In this document: positions 8,825-17,805 of the stretch, one piece after another
Layout of the letters: the number at the start of each line of letters is the position of its first letter
Numbering within the stretch: position 1 is the first letter of the stretch
Assembly (NCBI RefSeq): GCF_001420715.1
Contig: NZ_LJJC01000015.1
Coordinates: 575,319-639,318 of the forward strand
Direction of reading: 5' to 3'
DNA from: Heyndrickxia shackletonii
Lineage (GTDB): Bacteria > Bacillota > Bacilli > Bacillales > Bacillaceae_C
DNA length: 64,000 nt
Program-made: the position numbers and the translations under genes
Notes under the pieces: model-generated
Told to the model about the DNA's origin: nothing
Seen by the model: the letters and a program-made list of their open reading frames with translations, nothing else
Databases searched by the model: none

Positions 8825-9769
8825 TTATTCATCTCTATCCAGCAAAAATTTAGCTGTAAATTGATCAATGACGATTACATTAGCATATCCACCCTTAAGC
8901 GCTCCATAAATTCCGTCTATTTTTTGCGCTCCACCAGCGACTAGGATGGAATATTCTTTTTGTTTTAATTCACTTAATTCAATGCCTAATGTCCGATTAT
9001 TTAAGTTTTCATTTAAGATGTTGCCATCCTGGTCAAAGAATCGCGAACAAATATCACCGACACCTTTGGAACGAATCATTCTCATATCCTCTTCGGAAAA
9101 ATATCCTAATTGGAACAATAGTGATTCTGATTTTGCAGCACCAATAGTAAACATAGCAATATTTGCTTCTCTCCCTATATCCAACACTTTCTTAATATGT
9201 CTATCCGCCTCCATCGCCTGTTTTACGACGATATGATCCACAATTGCCGGCAGCGGCAAATGGATTGGATTCGTATTAAATGCTTTCCCAAAAAGATAGA
9301 GAATTTCTGAAAAATAGGTGTTTGTTTCAGAATGACTGATTGCACCTTTTAGTTGAACAACTTTCACGTCTTTCACAAACTTTTGCTTTAATTCTAACGC
9401 AACATGATATAAGGTTGTTCCCCAAGTAACCCCAATTATATCGCCATCTTTCACGATATCATGCATATATGCTGCTGCTTTCTCCCCAATATAATTTTTA
9501 ATAATATTGTCTTCATATTGAGGGACTGAAACAACAATTGCTTTTTTTAAATTGAACTTTTTTTCAATTTGTTTGGATAATTGTTCAACATCATCATTCG
9601 GATCCATAATCTTTATCTGAACGATGCCTTCATTTTTTGCAATTTGCAACAATCTTGATACCGTGGGTCTCGAAATTCCTAATTTATCTGCAATTTGATG
9701 TTGATTATAATCAAGTAAATAATAGAGTCTTGCAGCCTCTATTACCTTTTTAAGTTTTTCCGCTTCCAT
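8825..9769 (-). CDS. deoR: Deoxyribonucleoside regulator DeoR (SorC family)
   Basis: 314 residues from ATG 9769; an ATG two codons earlier overlaps the GGAGG ribosome site. N-terminal helix-turn-helix at about residues 15-55 (NQHQIADKLGISRPTVSRLLQIA), then a sugar-binding domain with DGDIIGVTWGTTLY, VQLKG and VGDICSRFFD. It is the SorC-type DeoR of Bacillus, which releases DNA on binding deoxyribose-5-phosphate, rather than the E. coli DeoR type. Adjacent to the genes it controls; own promoter has a matching half-site at 9830-9842. Confidence 0.93.
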   Translation of the reverse strand: MEAEKLKKVIEAARLYYLLDYNQHQIADKLGISRPTVSRLLQIAKNEGIVQIKIMDPNDDVEQLSKQIEKKFNLKKAIVVSVPQYEDNIIKNYIGEKAAAYMHDIVKDGDIIGVTWGTTLYHVALELKQKFVKDVKVVQLKGAISHSETNTYFSEILYLFGKAFNTNPIHLPLPAIVDHIVVKQAMEADRHIKKVLDIGREANIAMFTIGAAKSESLLFQLGYFSEEDMRMIRSKGVGDICSRFFDQDGNILNENLNNRTLGIELSELKQKEYSILVAGGAQKIDGIYGALKGGYANVIVIDQFTAKFLLDRDE

Positions 9770-9829
9770 ACCCATCCTCCAAATTTGAACGTACTATATA
9801 TTTATATTAACAAATTAAGGTAGGAAATT

Positions 9830-9842
9830 GAACATTTGTAAA
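9830..9842 (-). promoter_or_regulatory. DeoR-like half-site upstream of deoR
   Basis: GAACATTTGTAAA matches the two copies before deoC at 11-12 of 13 positions and would allow autoregulation. Confidence 0.45.
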
Positions 9843-9895
9843 AGGGAATTCTATTTTAGCTTCTTCACTTCTTCAGATGAAGCCAAAATTTCCAC

Positions 9896-9923
9896 TTGAT
9901 TATTTTTCAAAACATGATATATT
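9896..9923 (+). promoter_or_regulatory. Promoter of the T-box/nhaC transcript
   Basis: TTGATT and TATATT with a 16-bp spacer, about 65 bp upstream of the T-box stem I. Confidence 0.5.
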
Positions 9924-9989
9924 AATAACCGATTACTTTATTGCATAAAAGCTTAAAAGCGTTTAAGTATAAAAGTTAATAGTTTATTC

Positions 9990-10187
9990 CAAATCACGGA
10001 CACTAGTAATTCTCTTATTAGCAGCATAAAGAAACTGGATGGTCGCTGAAAATCCAGGCGATAAGCAGAATGAAATACACCGTGTGCATTTTTGGAAAGA
10101 AATGAGTGAATGAGTAATATCATTAACTAGGGTGGTACCGCGGAGAGCTTCTTCGTCCCTAATTGGGACAAGGAAGCTCTCTTTTTT
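9990..10187 (+). ncRNA. T-box leader (probable tyrosine specifier) upstream of the NhaC-type transporter
   Basis: The T-box sequence AGGGTGGTACCGCGG is at about 10129-10143, followed by a strong terminator hairpin (GAGAGCTTCTT / AAGGAAGCTCTC with TTTTTT, 10143-10187). Stem I is foldable: CACGG/CCGTG below, then a loop with AGTA (10005-10008) opposite GAA (10072-10074), then ATTCT/AGAAT. The 3' side of that loop reads GAAATACA, placing TAC (Tyr) at 10076-10078; ATA is a less likely alternative reading. The T-box TGGT pairs with a tRNA ending ACCA, matching tRNA-Tyr. Uncharged tRNA would allow read-through into the transporter. Confidence 0.9.
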
Positions 10188-10218
10188 ATTTCTTTTTACA
10201 TCATAGGAGGTTTGCAAC

Positions 10219-11616
10219 ATGAATCAAATGAAAAAGGTGTATACACCTTCGTTGCCGGAAGCATTAATACTAACTATCTTGATTGTGGGATTAATCAGTT
10301 TTAGTATCATTAAATTTTCTGCAGCACCACAAATCCCCATACTGCTATCTATCTTTGTATTAATTATTTTCGGGCTCATCAAAAAAATTTCTTTTAAGGA
10401 CTTGGAGACAGGTATGGTAATTGGGGCGCAAAATGGTTTATCAGCCGTCTTTCTCTTTTTCCTAATCGGAATATTGATTGCTGCATGGATGATCAGCGGG
10501 ACTATTCCAACTTTAATATACGGAGGCTTTCATATTGTTACTCAACATTTCTTTTATGCGATTGTCTTTGTCCTTACTGCAATTGTAGGAACGTCGATTG
10601 GAAGCTCGTTAACGACTTCCGCTACATTAGGTGTTGCATTTATCGGAATTGCATCGGCACTTGACGCATCATTAGCCATTACGGCCGGTGCCATTGTTTC
10701 CGGAGCATTTTTCGGTGATAAAATGTCACCATTATCAGATACAACGAATATAGCATCTAGCATTATGAAAGTAGATTTATTTGAACATATTCGTAATATG
10801 GCATGGACCACCATCCCAGCTTTTATTATTAGTTGTATTGGTTATGTTATTCTTTCATTTAACATATCATCCAAAAATATGACGAGACTCTCAGGATTTC
10901 AAGACAGTTTAGTTCATACCCATTTAATTCATTGGTATAGCTTGCTTCCAATTGTGTTACTTGGAATTTTTGCCTATAAAAAAATATCTGCGTTTATTTC
11001 GCTGGCCTTTAATTCATTTTTTGCCATTATTCTTTCTTATTTTCATCACCCTATATCAGGCACAGAATTATTCCAAGTACTATTTAATGGTTATGTATCT
11101 CATACTGGGAACAAAATGATTGATAGCCTGCTTACTAGAGGAGGGCTAAATAGCATGATGTTCACAATGTCATTAGTCATTCTTGCACTTTGTATGGCTG
11201 GTCTCACTTTAACCTTAGGTATAATTCCAGTTTTATTACAATCCTTAAGTAGAGGATTAAACAAAATTGGTACGGTCATTATGTCGGCTGCTTTCACAGC
11301 AATCGGTGTGAATGTTTTCATTGGAGAACAATATTTATCTGTCATTTTAACAGGAGAAGCGTTTCAGCAATCATTTGCGAGGCTTGGCCTTGCCAATAAG
11401 AATCTTTCCAGAGTTCTTGAAGATGCGGGAGCAGTTGTCAACCCGTTAGTCCCTTGGAGTGTATGTGGTGTCTTTTTAACGAAAGTTCTAGGTGTCGGCA
11501 CCTTACATTACTTACCATTCTCCTTCTTTTGTTTGCTTTCCCCAATCTTAACCATATTTTTTGGATTTACGGGGAAAACATTAACCATTAAAGAAACAGA
11601 AAAAATCAGTGCTTAA
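10219..11616 (+). CDS. NhaC-family antiporter, probable tyrosine transporter
   Basis: 465 residues, about eleven membrane segments. GTSIGSSLTTSATLGVAFIG, GAFFGDKMSPLSDTTN and DAGAVVNPLVPWSVCG are NhaC signatures. The Na+/H+ antiporter name of the family is sequence-based. The T-box leader argues that this member moves an amino acid; NhaC/YheL-type proteins under tyrosine T-boxes have been predicted as tyrosine transporters from comparative genomics. AGGAGG lies upstream of ATG 10219. Single-gene unit. Confidence 0.85.
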   Translation: MNQMKKVYTPSLPEALILTILIVGLISFSIIKFSAAPQIPILLSIFVLIIFGLIKKISFKDLETGMVIGAQNGLSAVFLFFLIGILIAAWMISGTIPTLIYGGFHIVTQHFFYAIVFVLTAIVGTSIGSSLTTSATLGVAFIGIASALDASLAITAGAIVSGAFFGDKMSPLSDTTNIASSIMKVDLFEHIRNMAWTTIPAFIISCIGYVILSFNISSKNMTRLSGFQDSLVHTHLIHWYSLLPIVLLGIFAYKKISAFISLAFNSFFAIILSYFHHPISGTELFQVLFNGYVSHTGNKMIDSLLTRGGLNSMMFTMSLVILALCMAGLTLTLGIIPVLLQSLSRGLNKIGTVIMSAAFTAIGVNVFIGEQYLSVILTGEAFQQSFARLGLANKNLSRVLEDAGAVVNPLVPWSVCGVFLTKVLGVGTLHYLPFSFFCLLSPILTIFFGFTGKTLTIKETEKISA

Positions 11617-11635
11617 TAGACTTTAGATTAGATAC

Positions 11636-11685
11636 TGCTGATATTAAAGGAGGCTAGCTGCCTTTAATATCAGCTTAATTTTATA
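11636..11685 (+). terminator. Terminator of the nhaC-type gene
   Basis: GCTGATATTAAAGG / CCTTTAATATCAGC stem, followed by TTAATTTTATATTT. Confidence 0.8.
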
Positions 11686-11686
11686 T

Positions 11687-12361
11687 TTATTTCTTATTTC
11701 TTCTATATAAATCCATTGTTTTATATCCCTCTGCTAAAACAGTTTCCATTTCCAGCAGACGCTTTTCTTGTGTTTCTTTTCGCTTTGCACTGTATACATA
11801 ACGTGCCCAATCCTTTTGATATCCAGGGGTTAGCTGATTGTAGGCATTTAATATTTCCTCTTTTGACTGCAAATATTGCTTAATATCTTCCACATGCTCA
11901 ATATAATCGTCGACACATTGACTTTTTGCACTAGATGGCTTCTTCGCTTTCTTCGGTGCAGCTTTCAGACCTACAACTGTAAACACATCATTCAAACTTA
12001 CCATTCTCGAGAATTTTAAATTGCTTCCAGGAACATATCCATCTTCATCTAAATTGATTTCTTGTAAAAAACGGTCTCGATCAATGTATTCCTCATATTG
12101 AGGATTATTCTTTTTCGGATAGGCAAAAAATAAGTAACCATTATCTTCTACTAACTGTTTTTCGATTACGAATTGTAATTTCTGAAGGAAATCTTCTATC
12201 GAAAATATAAACTGAAAAACGAGATCATATTGATTCTGTTTGATATCCGTATCATATTCCAGTTCATTAAAATCATTTATATCATCAGGCTTGTTCAAAA
12301 TAAGCTTAGTAGGATATTTGTTTAAATTTAATTTTTCAATTACAGTTTTCGGTGCACTCAT
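11687..12361 (-). CDS. YdeI/OmdA-domain protein
   Basis: 224 residues. The C-terminal part (about 155-220) has LTPGYQKDWARYVYSAKR and ETQEKRLLEMETVLAEGYKT, the helical YdeI/OmdA-associated module with its aromatic-Arg pattern. The N-terminal 140 residues are acidic and poorly conserved, ending in an AAPKKAKKP linker. The family was linked to bacteriocin or metal-stress protection in other bacteria; no role can be derived here. GGGAGA site before ATG 12361. Confidence 0.7.
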   Translation of the reverse strand: MSAPKTVIEKLNLNKYPTKLILNKPDDINDFNELEYDTDIKQNQYDLVFQFIFSIEDFLQKLQFVIEKQLVEDNGYLFFAYPKKNNPQYEEYIDRDRFLQEINLDEDGYVPGSNLKFSRMVSLNDVFTVVGLKAAPKKAKKPSSAKSQCVDDYIEHVEDIKQYLQSKEEILNAYNQLTPGYQKDWARYVYSAKRKETQEKRLLEMETVLAEGYKTMDLYRRNKK

Positions 12362-12436
12362 ACTACATTCATTTCTCCCTCTACTAAATTTATAATTTTA
12401 GTTTATCATTTCTTCCTACAATATTGCCTTTTTTAG

Positions 12437-12470
12437 CAAAAGAAAAACCGTTCGGATTAGGCTCCAAACA
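12437..12470 (-). terminator. Terminator of the MFS gene
   Basis: On the minus strand AACTGTTTGGA / TCCGAACGGTT followed by TTTTTC, directly after the stop. Confidence 0.7.
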
Positions 12471-12473
12471 GTT

Positions 12474-13712
12474 TTAATGGATGGTTTGTTGTGCAACCTT
12501 TTTCTTGGTGCTCTTTTTAATCAGTAAAAATAAAAATAAGGCTCCGAGGTCACAGACAGCAATAACAATCGCCATCGGCAATGCGGTATGACTGCCGCCA
12601 ATTCCGACAAGCGGTGCAGCAATCGAGCCAAAAATAAATGGCAACAAACCAAGTAATGCAGACGCACTTCCTGCAGAGCCGCCTTGATTTTGCATAGCTA
12701 ATGAAAATGAGGTGGTCCCGACAATCCCTACACAAGAAACGACAATAAACAATGATGGAATTACAGCTATTAATCCTCCACCGGTTAAGATCACTATAAG
12801 AAAAATCAAACCGCCAATAGCGGCTAAACTAATACCGAATATAAATAACTTTAACTCTGCAATTTTTCCTGCAAGCCGCCCTGTAACCTGCGAAGCGATA
12901 ATAATACCAATCCCATTAATGGCAAAAATAATGCTGAAAACTTGAGGGGAGACACCGAAAATCTCCTGTAATACGAAAGGTGACCCTGAAATATACGCGA
13001 ACATCGCAGCCGAAACAAAGCCTTGCGAAAAGGCAAAACTCATAAATTCCCTGTCTTTTAATAATCGAAGGTAAGCAGCAAACGTATGGGAGATATCACC
13101 TTTAGATCGTCTTTCCATTGGCAATGTTTCGTGAAGTCCAAATGTAACAGCAGCCCACATAAGGATGCCAATGAAAAACAATACGATAAATACTCCTCGC
13201 CATGAAACAAAATGAAGAATTTGTCCTCCGACAATCGGTGCTAAAATTGGTGCTGCACCATTCACAAGCATTAATAAAGCAAAGAATTTTGTTAACTCGG
13301 TTCCCGAGAACATATCCCGAACAGAAGCCCGAGCAATGACAATGCCAGCAGCACCAGTCGCACCTTGAATAAAACGTAAAATTATGAGTATCCAGATGGA
13401 CGAACTTACAGCACAAAGCAGGGATGCAATGGAATAAAAGATAAGCGTCATTAAAAGAGGCTTTCTCCGCCCTTTCACATCGCTTAATGGGCCCACAAAA
13501 AGTTGGCCTACTGCCATCCCAATGAGGCACGCTGTCAAGCTAAGCTGTGCAACAGATGTACTAGTATGAAGTTGTTTGGTTAAAGTTGGGAGTGCAGGTA
13601 AATACATATCGATGGATAACGGGCCAAATGCGGTAAGTGAACCGAGGATGAGAGCCAGTCTTAATCGGTGCATTTTTGCATTACTTTCTAAACCCAAGTT
13701 GTTTAAACTCAT
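12474..13712 (-). CDS. MFS drug exporter, Bcr/CflA family (12 TM)
   Basis: 412 residues with twelve hydrophobic segments. PLSIDMYLPALPTL at the start of TM1 is the Bcr/CflA signature, GPLSDVKGRRKPLL is MFS motif A between TM2 and TM3, and GATGAAGIVIARASVRDMF is the motif C/D region. The family exports drugs such as bicyclomycin, or dipeptides, by H+ antiport in the cytoplasmic membrane. Stands alone, with AAAGGAAG before ATG 13712. Substrate unknown. Confidence 0.9.
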   Translation of the reverse strand: MSLNNLGLESNAKMHRLRLALILGSLTAFGPLSIDMYLPALPTLTKQLHTSTSVAQLSLTACLIGMAVGQLFVGPLSDVKGRRKPLLMTLIFYSIASLLCAVSSSIWILIILRFIQGATGAAGIVIARASVRDMFSGTELTKFFALLMLVNGAAPILAPIVGGQILHFVSWRGVFIVLFFIGILMWAAVTFGLHETLPMERRSKGDISHTFAAYLRLLKDREFMSFAFSQGFVSAAMFAYISGSPFVLQEIFGVSPQVFSIIFAINGIGIIIASQVTGRLAGKIAELKLFIFGISLAAIGGLIFLIVILTGGGLIAVIPSLFIVVSCVGIVGTTSFSLAMQNQGGSAGSASALLGLLPFIFGSIAAPLVGIGGSHTALPMAIVIAVCDLGALFLFLLIKKSTKKKVAQQTIH

Positions 13713-13866
13713 ATTCTTTATCTTCCTTTTTTAAGATGATGGTGGAAATATATCTAAGTAATGAATATATTCATTAAATTTTAGTATATTCATGCTTTAC
13801 TTTTCAAAGAAAATGAATCGGAAATTTACTCAATGAAAAACGAATGCCGCCGAACAGAAATGCAGG

Positions 13867-13905
13867 ATAAAAAAATCCCTCCTCAGCATCTAGGAAGGAT
13901 AAAAA
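13867..13905 (-). terminator. Terminator of the arginase-family gene
   Basis: Minus-strand ATCCTTCCT / AGGAGGGAT stem followed by TTTTTTT. Confidence 0.75.
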
Positions 13906-13910
13906 AAACT

Positions 13911-14660
13911 TTATGCCCCTTTTAATTGTGCTTCATACCCTTTTAAGCAGCTATTTAAAATTTTTAGATTAGCCTTTTCATTTTTGTGAATAATACTTTG
14001 ATAGTTTGGAAGTATAGCTTGGAGAGGAGATAGCTTTTCCTCCCCGCATATGTCCACCCCCTCCACTTTTTTAAACTGTAGGATAGACTTTAAGTAGCTA
14101 AGTAACGTATTGATTGTCATCACACCTTGGTCCCAGTTTGTTTGAACCTCATTTGGATTTAAGACATCTTTATCAATACTTATATACACTCTGTCGGTTG
14201 GAATCGCAGATAGAATAGATGCAGTTGAATAGACTTGATTACCTTTGAAAGAAAAAACATTTATACGAGGGCTTTGGATACGACTTGCCTCACTGCCAGT
14301 CGGGCCAATGATGATGACATTTTTTAAAAGCGGAATGTTGGAAAGTGCATAAGAGACCCATGTACCACAAGAGAGCATTCGATCCCCTTTGTTTTGGCCA
14401 ATATCTGGATGATTATCAAATAATACTAAGCTAAATGGCTTTTTCATATCTTTTAATAATAAGTAAGTGACATAATGATAGTTGCCACTACCAATAAACG
14501 TAATTCCTCTATGCTGTCTTTTCTGTAAAAAGCTATTTATCTCTTTTAAAGAGTCTTCTTCGCAATAAAGACTAACATGTTGTAATTGCTGAACATTAAT
14601 GTTGTCATGTGGGTAATGCTGTAGCGCTTGCTGTGCAAAATACGTTTCGTCAAAGTTCAT
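13911..14660 (-). CDS. Arginase/ureohydrolase-fold protein
   Basis: 249 residues from ATG 14660, which has AAAGGAAT upstream; a 10-codon extension is weaker. Metal-binding motifs are GSGNYHY (first His region), FDNHPDIG (Asp, His, Asp) and SIDKDVLNP (two Asp), the arginase/agmatinase/formiminoglutamase pattern. It is shorter than classical arginase (about 300), and the expected DP after SxDxD reads as VLNP. Substrate is uncertain; no urea or histidine pathway genes are adjacent. Confidence 0.8.
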   Translation of the reverse strand: MNFDETYFAQQALQHYPHDNINVQQLQHVSLYCEEDSLKEINSFLQKRQHRGITFIGSGNYHYVTYLLLKDMKKPFSLVLFDNHPDIGQNKGDRMLSCGTWVSYALSNIPLLKNVIIIGPTGSEASRIQSPRINVFSFKGNQVYSTASILSAIPTDRVYISIDKDVLNPNEVQTNWDQGVMTINTLLSYLKSILQFKKVEGVDICGEEKLSPLQAILPNYQSIIHKNEKANLKILNSCLKGYEAQLKGA

Positions 14661-15005
14661 GATGGTTATTCCTTTATTTAATAACCCCATCCTCTTTCAT
14701 CTCCTATCGTATTATAAGAGATTGGTTTTAACACGAGCAATATTTTAATAGAGAATAGTAAATAAATCGAGGTGAAATCAGTGCTGCATGTTATCCAATC
14801 TCATAAAAACTAGTTTTAGATATGGCAAAATGCTACTGAAAATTGTTATATGGATATTATATAACTTCCTCCTTTTTCAACAAAAGATTTTGCTTCGGAT
14901 AAGGGTGGGTTGAGGAGGTAGGGCCCTTGTCCCTCATTCCCGCTTCCAAAATGCATAGAATTTTTAGATAATATAGTAATAGTAACTTTATAAGAGGTGA
15001 TTGAA

Positions 15006-16298
15006 ATGGATTGGACATCCTTTGAAAAGCAAGTTTATGCCAGAATGGAGTCAGATCATATTCCGGGGCTAGCTATTGCCGTCAGCAAAAATGGAAAAGT
15101 TCTTTATGAAAAAGGATTCGGTGTACAAGATGTTGAAACTGGGGAACCTATAAATGCCGATACGATGTTTGGCATTGCCTCCGTAACAAAATCTTTTACC
15201 GCTCTTGCGATTTTAACATTAGAGGAGGAAGGAAAACTATGTGTAGATGACCCGGTAACAAAATACTTGCCTGAATTCAGAATTCCTACCATAGCGGACA
15301 TAGATTCTATTAAAATTCATCATTTGCTAACTCATTCAACTGGTCTAGCACCATTGAGACGGCGAGAGGAGTTAAACAAACTTCGGGAGCATCTTGATTA
15401 TTTAGCGGGGGATGACCACGATATTTTAGGAAGGCCGGGCGAATATTTTAGCTACTGTAATGATGCGTTTTTATTATTAGGAGCTATTATCGAAAGAGTA
15501 ACCGGCTGTTTATTTAGGCGATTTGTTACGGAACGCCTATTAAATCCGTTAAAAATGTACCGTTCCACTTTTAGTATTGAAGAGCTGTCTAAAATGGATA
15601 ACGTCTCTACCCCATATGTTTTTACTGAGGGCGAATATCAGAAGCAGCCATGGCCAACTCTCGGAAACTATGAAGTTGGGGGTGGAATCCGTTCTAGTGT
15701 ACGCGATTTAGTGAAGTATGGTGAGGTCTTTGTTAATGGGGGAAAAGAAATCATTTCAAAGAAATTCATCGAAAAAATGTGGCGTCCTGTAATTCAATAT
15801 GCCAGAAATTCCTACTATGGATATGCTTTAGAGGTTACCCCTCGTTATCATGGAGTTACCTTAGTGGAGCACGGCGGAGGGCAGCCTGGTGTATCGTCTA
15901 ATTTTGGATTCGTTCCGGAACAGGGACTTGTTGTAGCGGTTTTAACAAATGTTTCGAATGCTCCTGCCGCGGATATTTGGCTGGAAGCGGTGAATACAGC
16001 TCTCGGAATTCCACTTGGTGAAAAGCGAAGTGTGGAGCCTTTTGCAGAGAATGTTGCGAAAGAGGAATTAGTTTCATATGTTGGTACCTATCAGTCAAAC
16101 GAAGGCTCCCGTTTGCAAATTCATTTAGAGGATAATCATTTGAAAGCAATATTGGAAAATGAAACATTGCCTTTAAGGGTTGGAGAAAACAACACGCTTA
16201 TAAGCGAAAAAGGAAGAACTATCCGTTTCCATTTCAATGAAAAAAAGGAATCATGGGCAGCGTTTTTAGGAATGAGAATGCTGCTCAAGGTTGAATAA
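15006..16298 (+). CDS. Serine hydrolase, beta-lactamase/PBP4* (class C) fold
   Basis: 430 residues from ATG 15006 (AAGAGGTG upstream; GTG 14997 overlaps it). Catalytic SxxK is SVTK at about residues 59-62, the YxN motif is YCN near 153, and HGG is in VEHGGGQPG near 300. There is no signal peptide, so it is probably cytosolic. A C-terminal extension of about 100 residues resembles the lipocalin-like DUF3471 region of EstB/PBP4* proteins. Likely esterase or D-aminopeptidase rather than an antibiotic-resistance enzyme. The 345-bp region upstream to 14660 holds no gene that I can see. Confidence 0.85.
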   Translation: MDWTSFEKQVYARMESDHIPGLAIAVSKNGKVLYEKGFGVQDVETGEPINADTMFGIASVTKSFTALAILTLEEEGKLCVDDPVTKYLPEFRIPTIADIDSIKIHHLLTHSTGLAPLRRREELNKLREHLDYLAGDDHDILGRPGEYFSYCNDAFLLLGAIIERVTGCLFRRFVTERLLNPLKMYRSTFSIEELSKMDNVSTPYVFTEGEYQKQPWPTLGNYEVGGGIRSSVRDLVKYGEVFVNGGKEIISKKFIEKMWRPVIQYARNSYYGYALEVTPRYHGVTLVEHGGGQPGVSSNFGFVPEQGLVVAVLTNVSNAPAADIWLEAVNTALGIPLGEKRSVEPFAENVAKEELVSYVGTYQSNEGSRLQIHLEDNHLKAILENETLPLRVGENNTLISEKGRTIRFHFNEKKESWAAFLGMRMLLKVE

Positions 16299-16308
16299 TA
16301 GTGGTGAT

Positions 16309-16335
16309 GAAGAGCCAGGCTTGCTTGGCTCTTAA
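16309..16335 (+). terminator. Terminator of the serine hydrolase gene
   Basis: AAGAGCCAGG / CTTGGCTCTT stem followed by AATTAAAG; the T-run is weak. Confidence 0.55.
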
Positions 16336-16369
16336 TTAAAGATTTAAAAATAAGTATTTTTCCAATCGC

Positions 16370-16520
16370 ACTTTTGGCCATCAATCCTCAGCATTGGTGA
16401 CCGGTTTCCCTTTCTAAACGTATTTTCGGGCACCTATCCTCCTCTTTCGTTACCAATTTCCGTTTCCAATTGCATGTTCGGGCATCTAGATTCCTTTTTA
16501 ATTACCAGATTTCTAGTCTC
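16370..16520 (+). repeat. Degenerate copies of the 52-bp repeat family
   Basis: TTTTGGCCA, TTTTCGGGCACC and GTTCGGGCATC occur with exact 52-bp offsets (16379, 16431 and 16483 for the conserved C), each followed by a C/T-rich stretch and CGTTACC or GGTGACC-like blocks. The sequence and period match the large array at 43010-43800. Confidence 0.6.
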
Positions 16521-16530
16521 TGTCTAATTC

Positions 16531-16615
16531 TAGCGCCTATCAGCTAGCGTATATTTACCACTTCTCCCAGTGGTAAGGCATAAGCTCGTCGAAGACGCGA
16601 AATCCGTACGTTATA
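16531..16615 (-). repeat. Dispersed intergenic repeat, copy C (reverse orientation)
   Basis: Read on the minus strand it shares GTACGGATTTC, GTCTTCGAC and TAGGCGCTAG with 46256-46403 and 2207-2295. With the 52-bp copies it fills the 420-bp gap before the DMT transporter. Confidence 0.45.
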
Positions 16616-16719
16616 ATTGTGGTGCTTGTACTTTTCATATTGGTGATTCTAGAGTATAGTCATTTTTTTATAACAGGCGTATAATCTTTTTGTATGTAAA
16701 AAATGAGGGGGGAATCATC

Positions 16720-17631
16720 ATGGGTGAACTATCACGAACCCGATCTGTATTATTGATATCATTTCTTGTGCTCGTTTGGGGTTTGTGCTGGCCCATTTAT
16801 AAAATTGCGTTGAACTACACACCGCCTATTTTATTTTCGGGAATGCGGACATTTTTAGGAGGAATTTTTCTCCTTATTGTAACGATTCCAAGGTATAAAC
16901 AAATTCATATGAAGGAGAACTGGTTTGTATACTTGATCTCCACAATCTTTAATGTCATTTTATTTTTCGGGTTGCAAACCGTCGGATTGCAATACTTGCC
17001 ATCTGGGTTATTTTCCGTTATTGTCTATTTCCAGCCAGTGTTAGTCGGCTTTCTTGCATGGCTATGGCTCGGGGAAAAAATGTCTGGATTCAAGATTTTA
17101 GGCTTGATTCTCGGATTTTTTGGAGTAATAGTCATTAGTTTTAAAAGTTTAAGTGCTGAAGTTTCTGTTATTGGAGTAGTTTTAGCACTAATTACAGCGA
17201 TTAGCTGGGCGATTGGTACGGTATTCTTGAAAAAGTCTGGAGACAAGGTCGATGCCATTTGGCTTGTTACGATCCAATGCCTAGTCGGTGGATTCGTTAT
17301 GTCTGTTGTGGGAGTTGATACAGAGAGTCTTGCTGCCATCCATTTGACCTTACCTTATATTTCTGGTTTATTATATGGGGCTATTTTCGGAATCCCGTTA
17401 GCTTGGCTTGCTTATTTTGTCTTGGTGCGTTCTGGTGAGGCTAGTAAAGTGGCGACTTGCACATTTTTAGTTCCACTTATCGCTTTAGTGGTTGGTACGA
17501 TCGTTCTTCATGAACCAGTTACTATTAATTTAGTTATCGGACTTATCCTCATTGTTTTCAGTATTTATTTTGTAAATCGCACACCGAAAATCCACAACGC
17601 TACAGATATTCAGGTCGGCGCATCTAAATAA
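16720..17631 (+). CDS. EamA-domain DMT-superfamily transporter
   Basis: 303 residues from ATG 16720 (GAGGGGGG 8 bases upstream). Ten hydrophobic segments in two EamA repeats; LVWGLCWPIYKIAL in TM1 and YFQPVLVGFLAWLWLGEKM at the end of repeat 1 are typical, with the second repeat ending VGTIVLHEPVT. Family members export amino acids or metabolites through the cytoplasmic membrane; substrate unknown. Confidence 0.88.
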   Translation: MGELSRTRSVLLISFLVLVWGLCWPIYKIALNYTPPILFSGMRTFLGGIFLLIVTIPRYKQIHMKENWFVYLISTIFNVILFFGLQTVGLQYLPSGLFSVIVYFQPVLVGFLAWLWLGEKMSGFKILGLILGFFGVIVISFKSLSAEVSVIGVVLALITAISWAIGTVFLKKSGDKVDAIWLVTIQCLVGGFVMSVVGVDTESLAAIHLTLPYISGLLYGAIFGIPLAWLAYFVLVRSGEASKVATCTFLVPLIALVVGTIVLHEPVTINLVIGLILIVFSIYFVNRTPKIHNATDIQVGASK

Positions 17632-17665
17632 AATGTAAATACATTGAAAGTATAATAAATTACGA

Positions 17666-17696
17666 GATACCTATGTTTTCATAGGTATCTTTTTTG
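17666..17696 (+). terminator. Terminator of the DMT transporter gene
   Basis: GATACCTATG / CATAGGTATC stem followed by TTTTTT. Confidence 0.85.
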
Positions 17697-17713
17697 GGTG
17701 GTGCCTGGCACCT
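17696..17713. repeat. GGTGCCTGGCACC dispersed repeat, copy 1
   Basis: A 13-bp palindrome-like core GGTGCCTGGCACC abutting the terminator tail. Same family as 19868, 23933, 53245, 55458 and 56879. Confidence 0.6.
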
Positions 17714-17805
17714 TTTCTTCATCTATGAATAGGTGCATGTACAGACAATTTTTATTTAAATATCATAGTTTAACTATTGAATGAGTTACGGTGGGAGGTG
17801 TTGAG

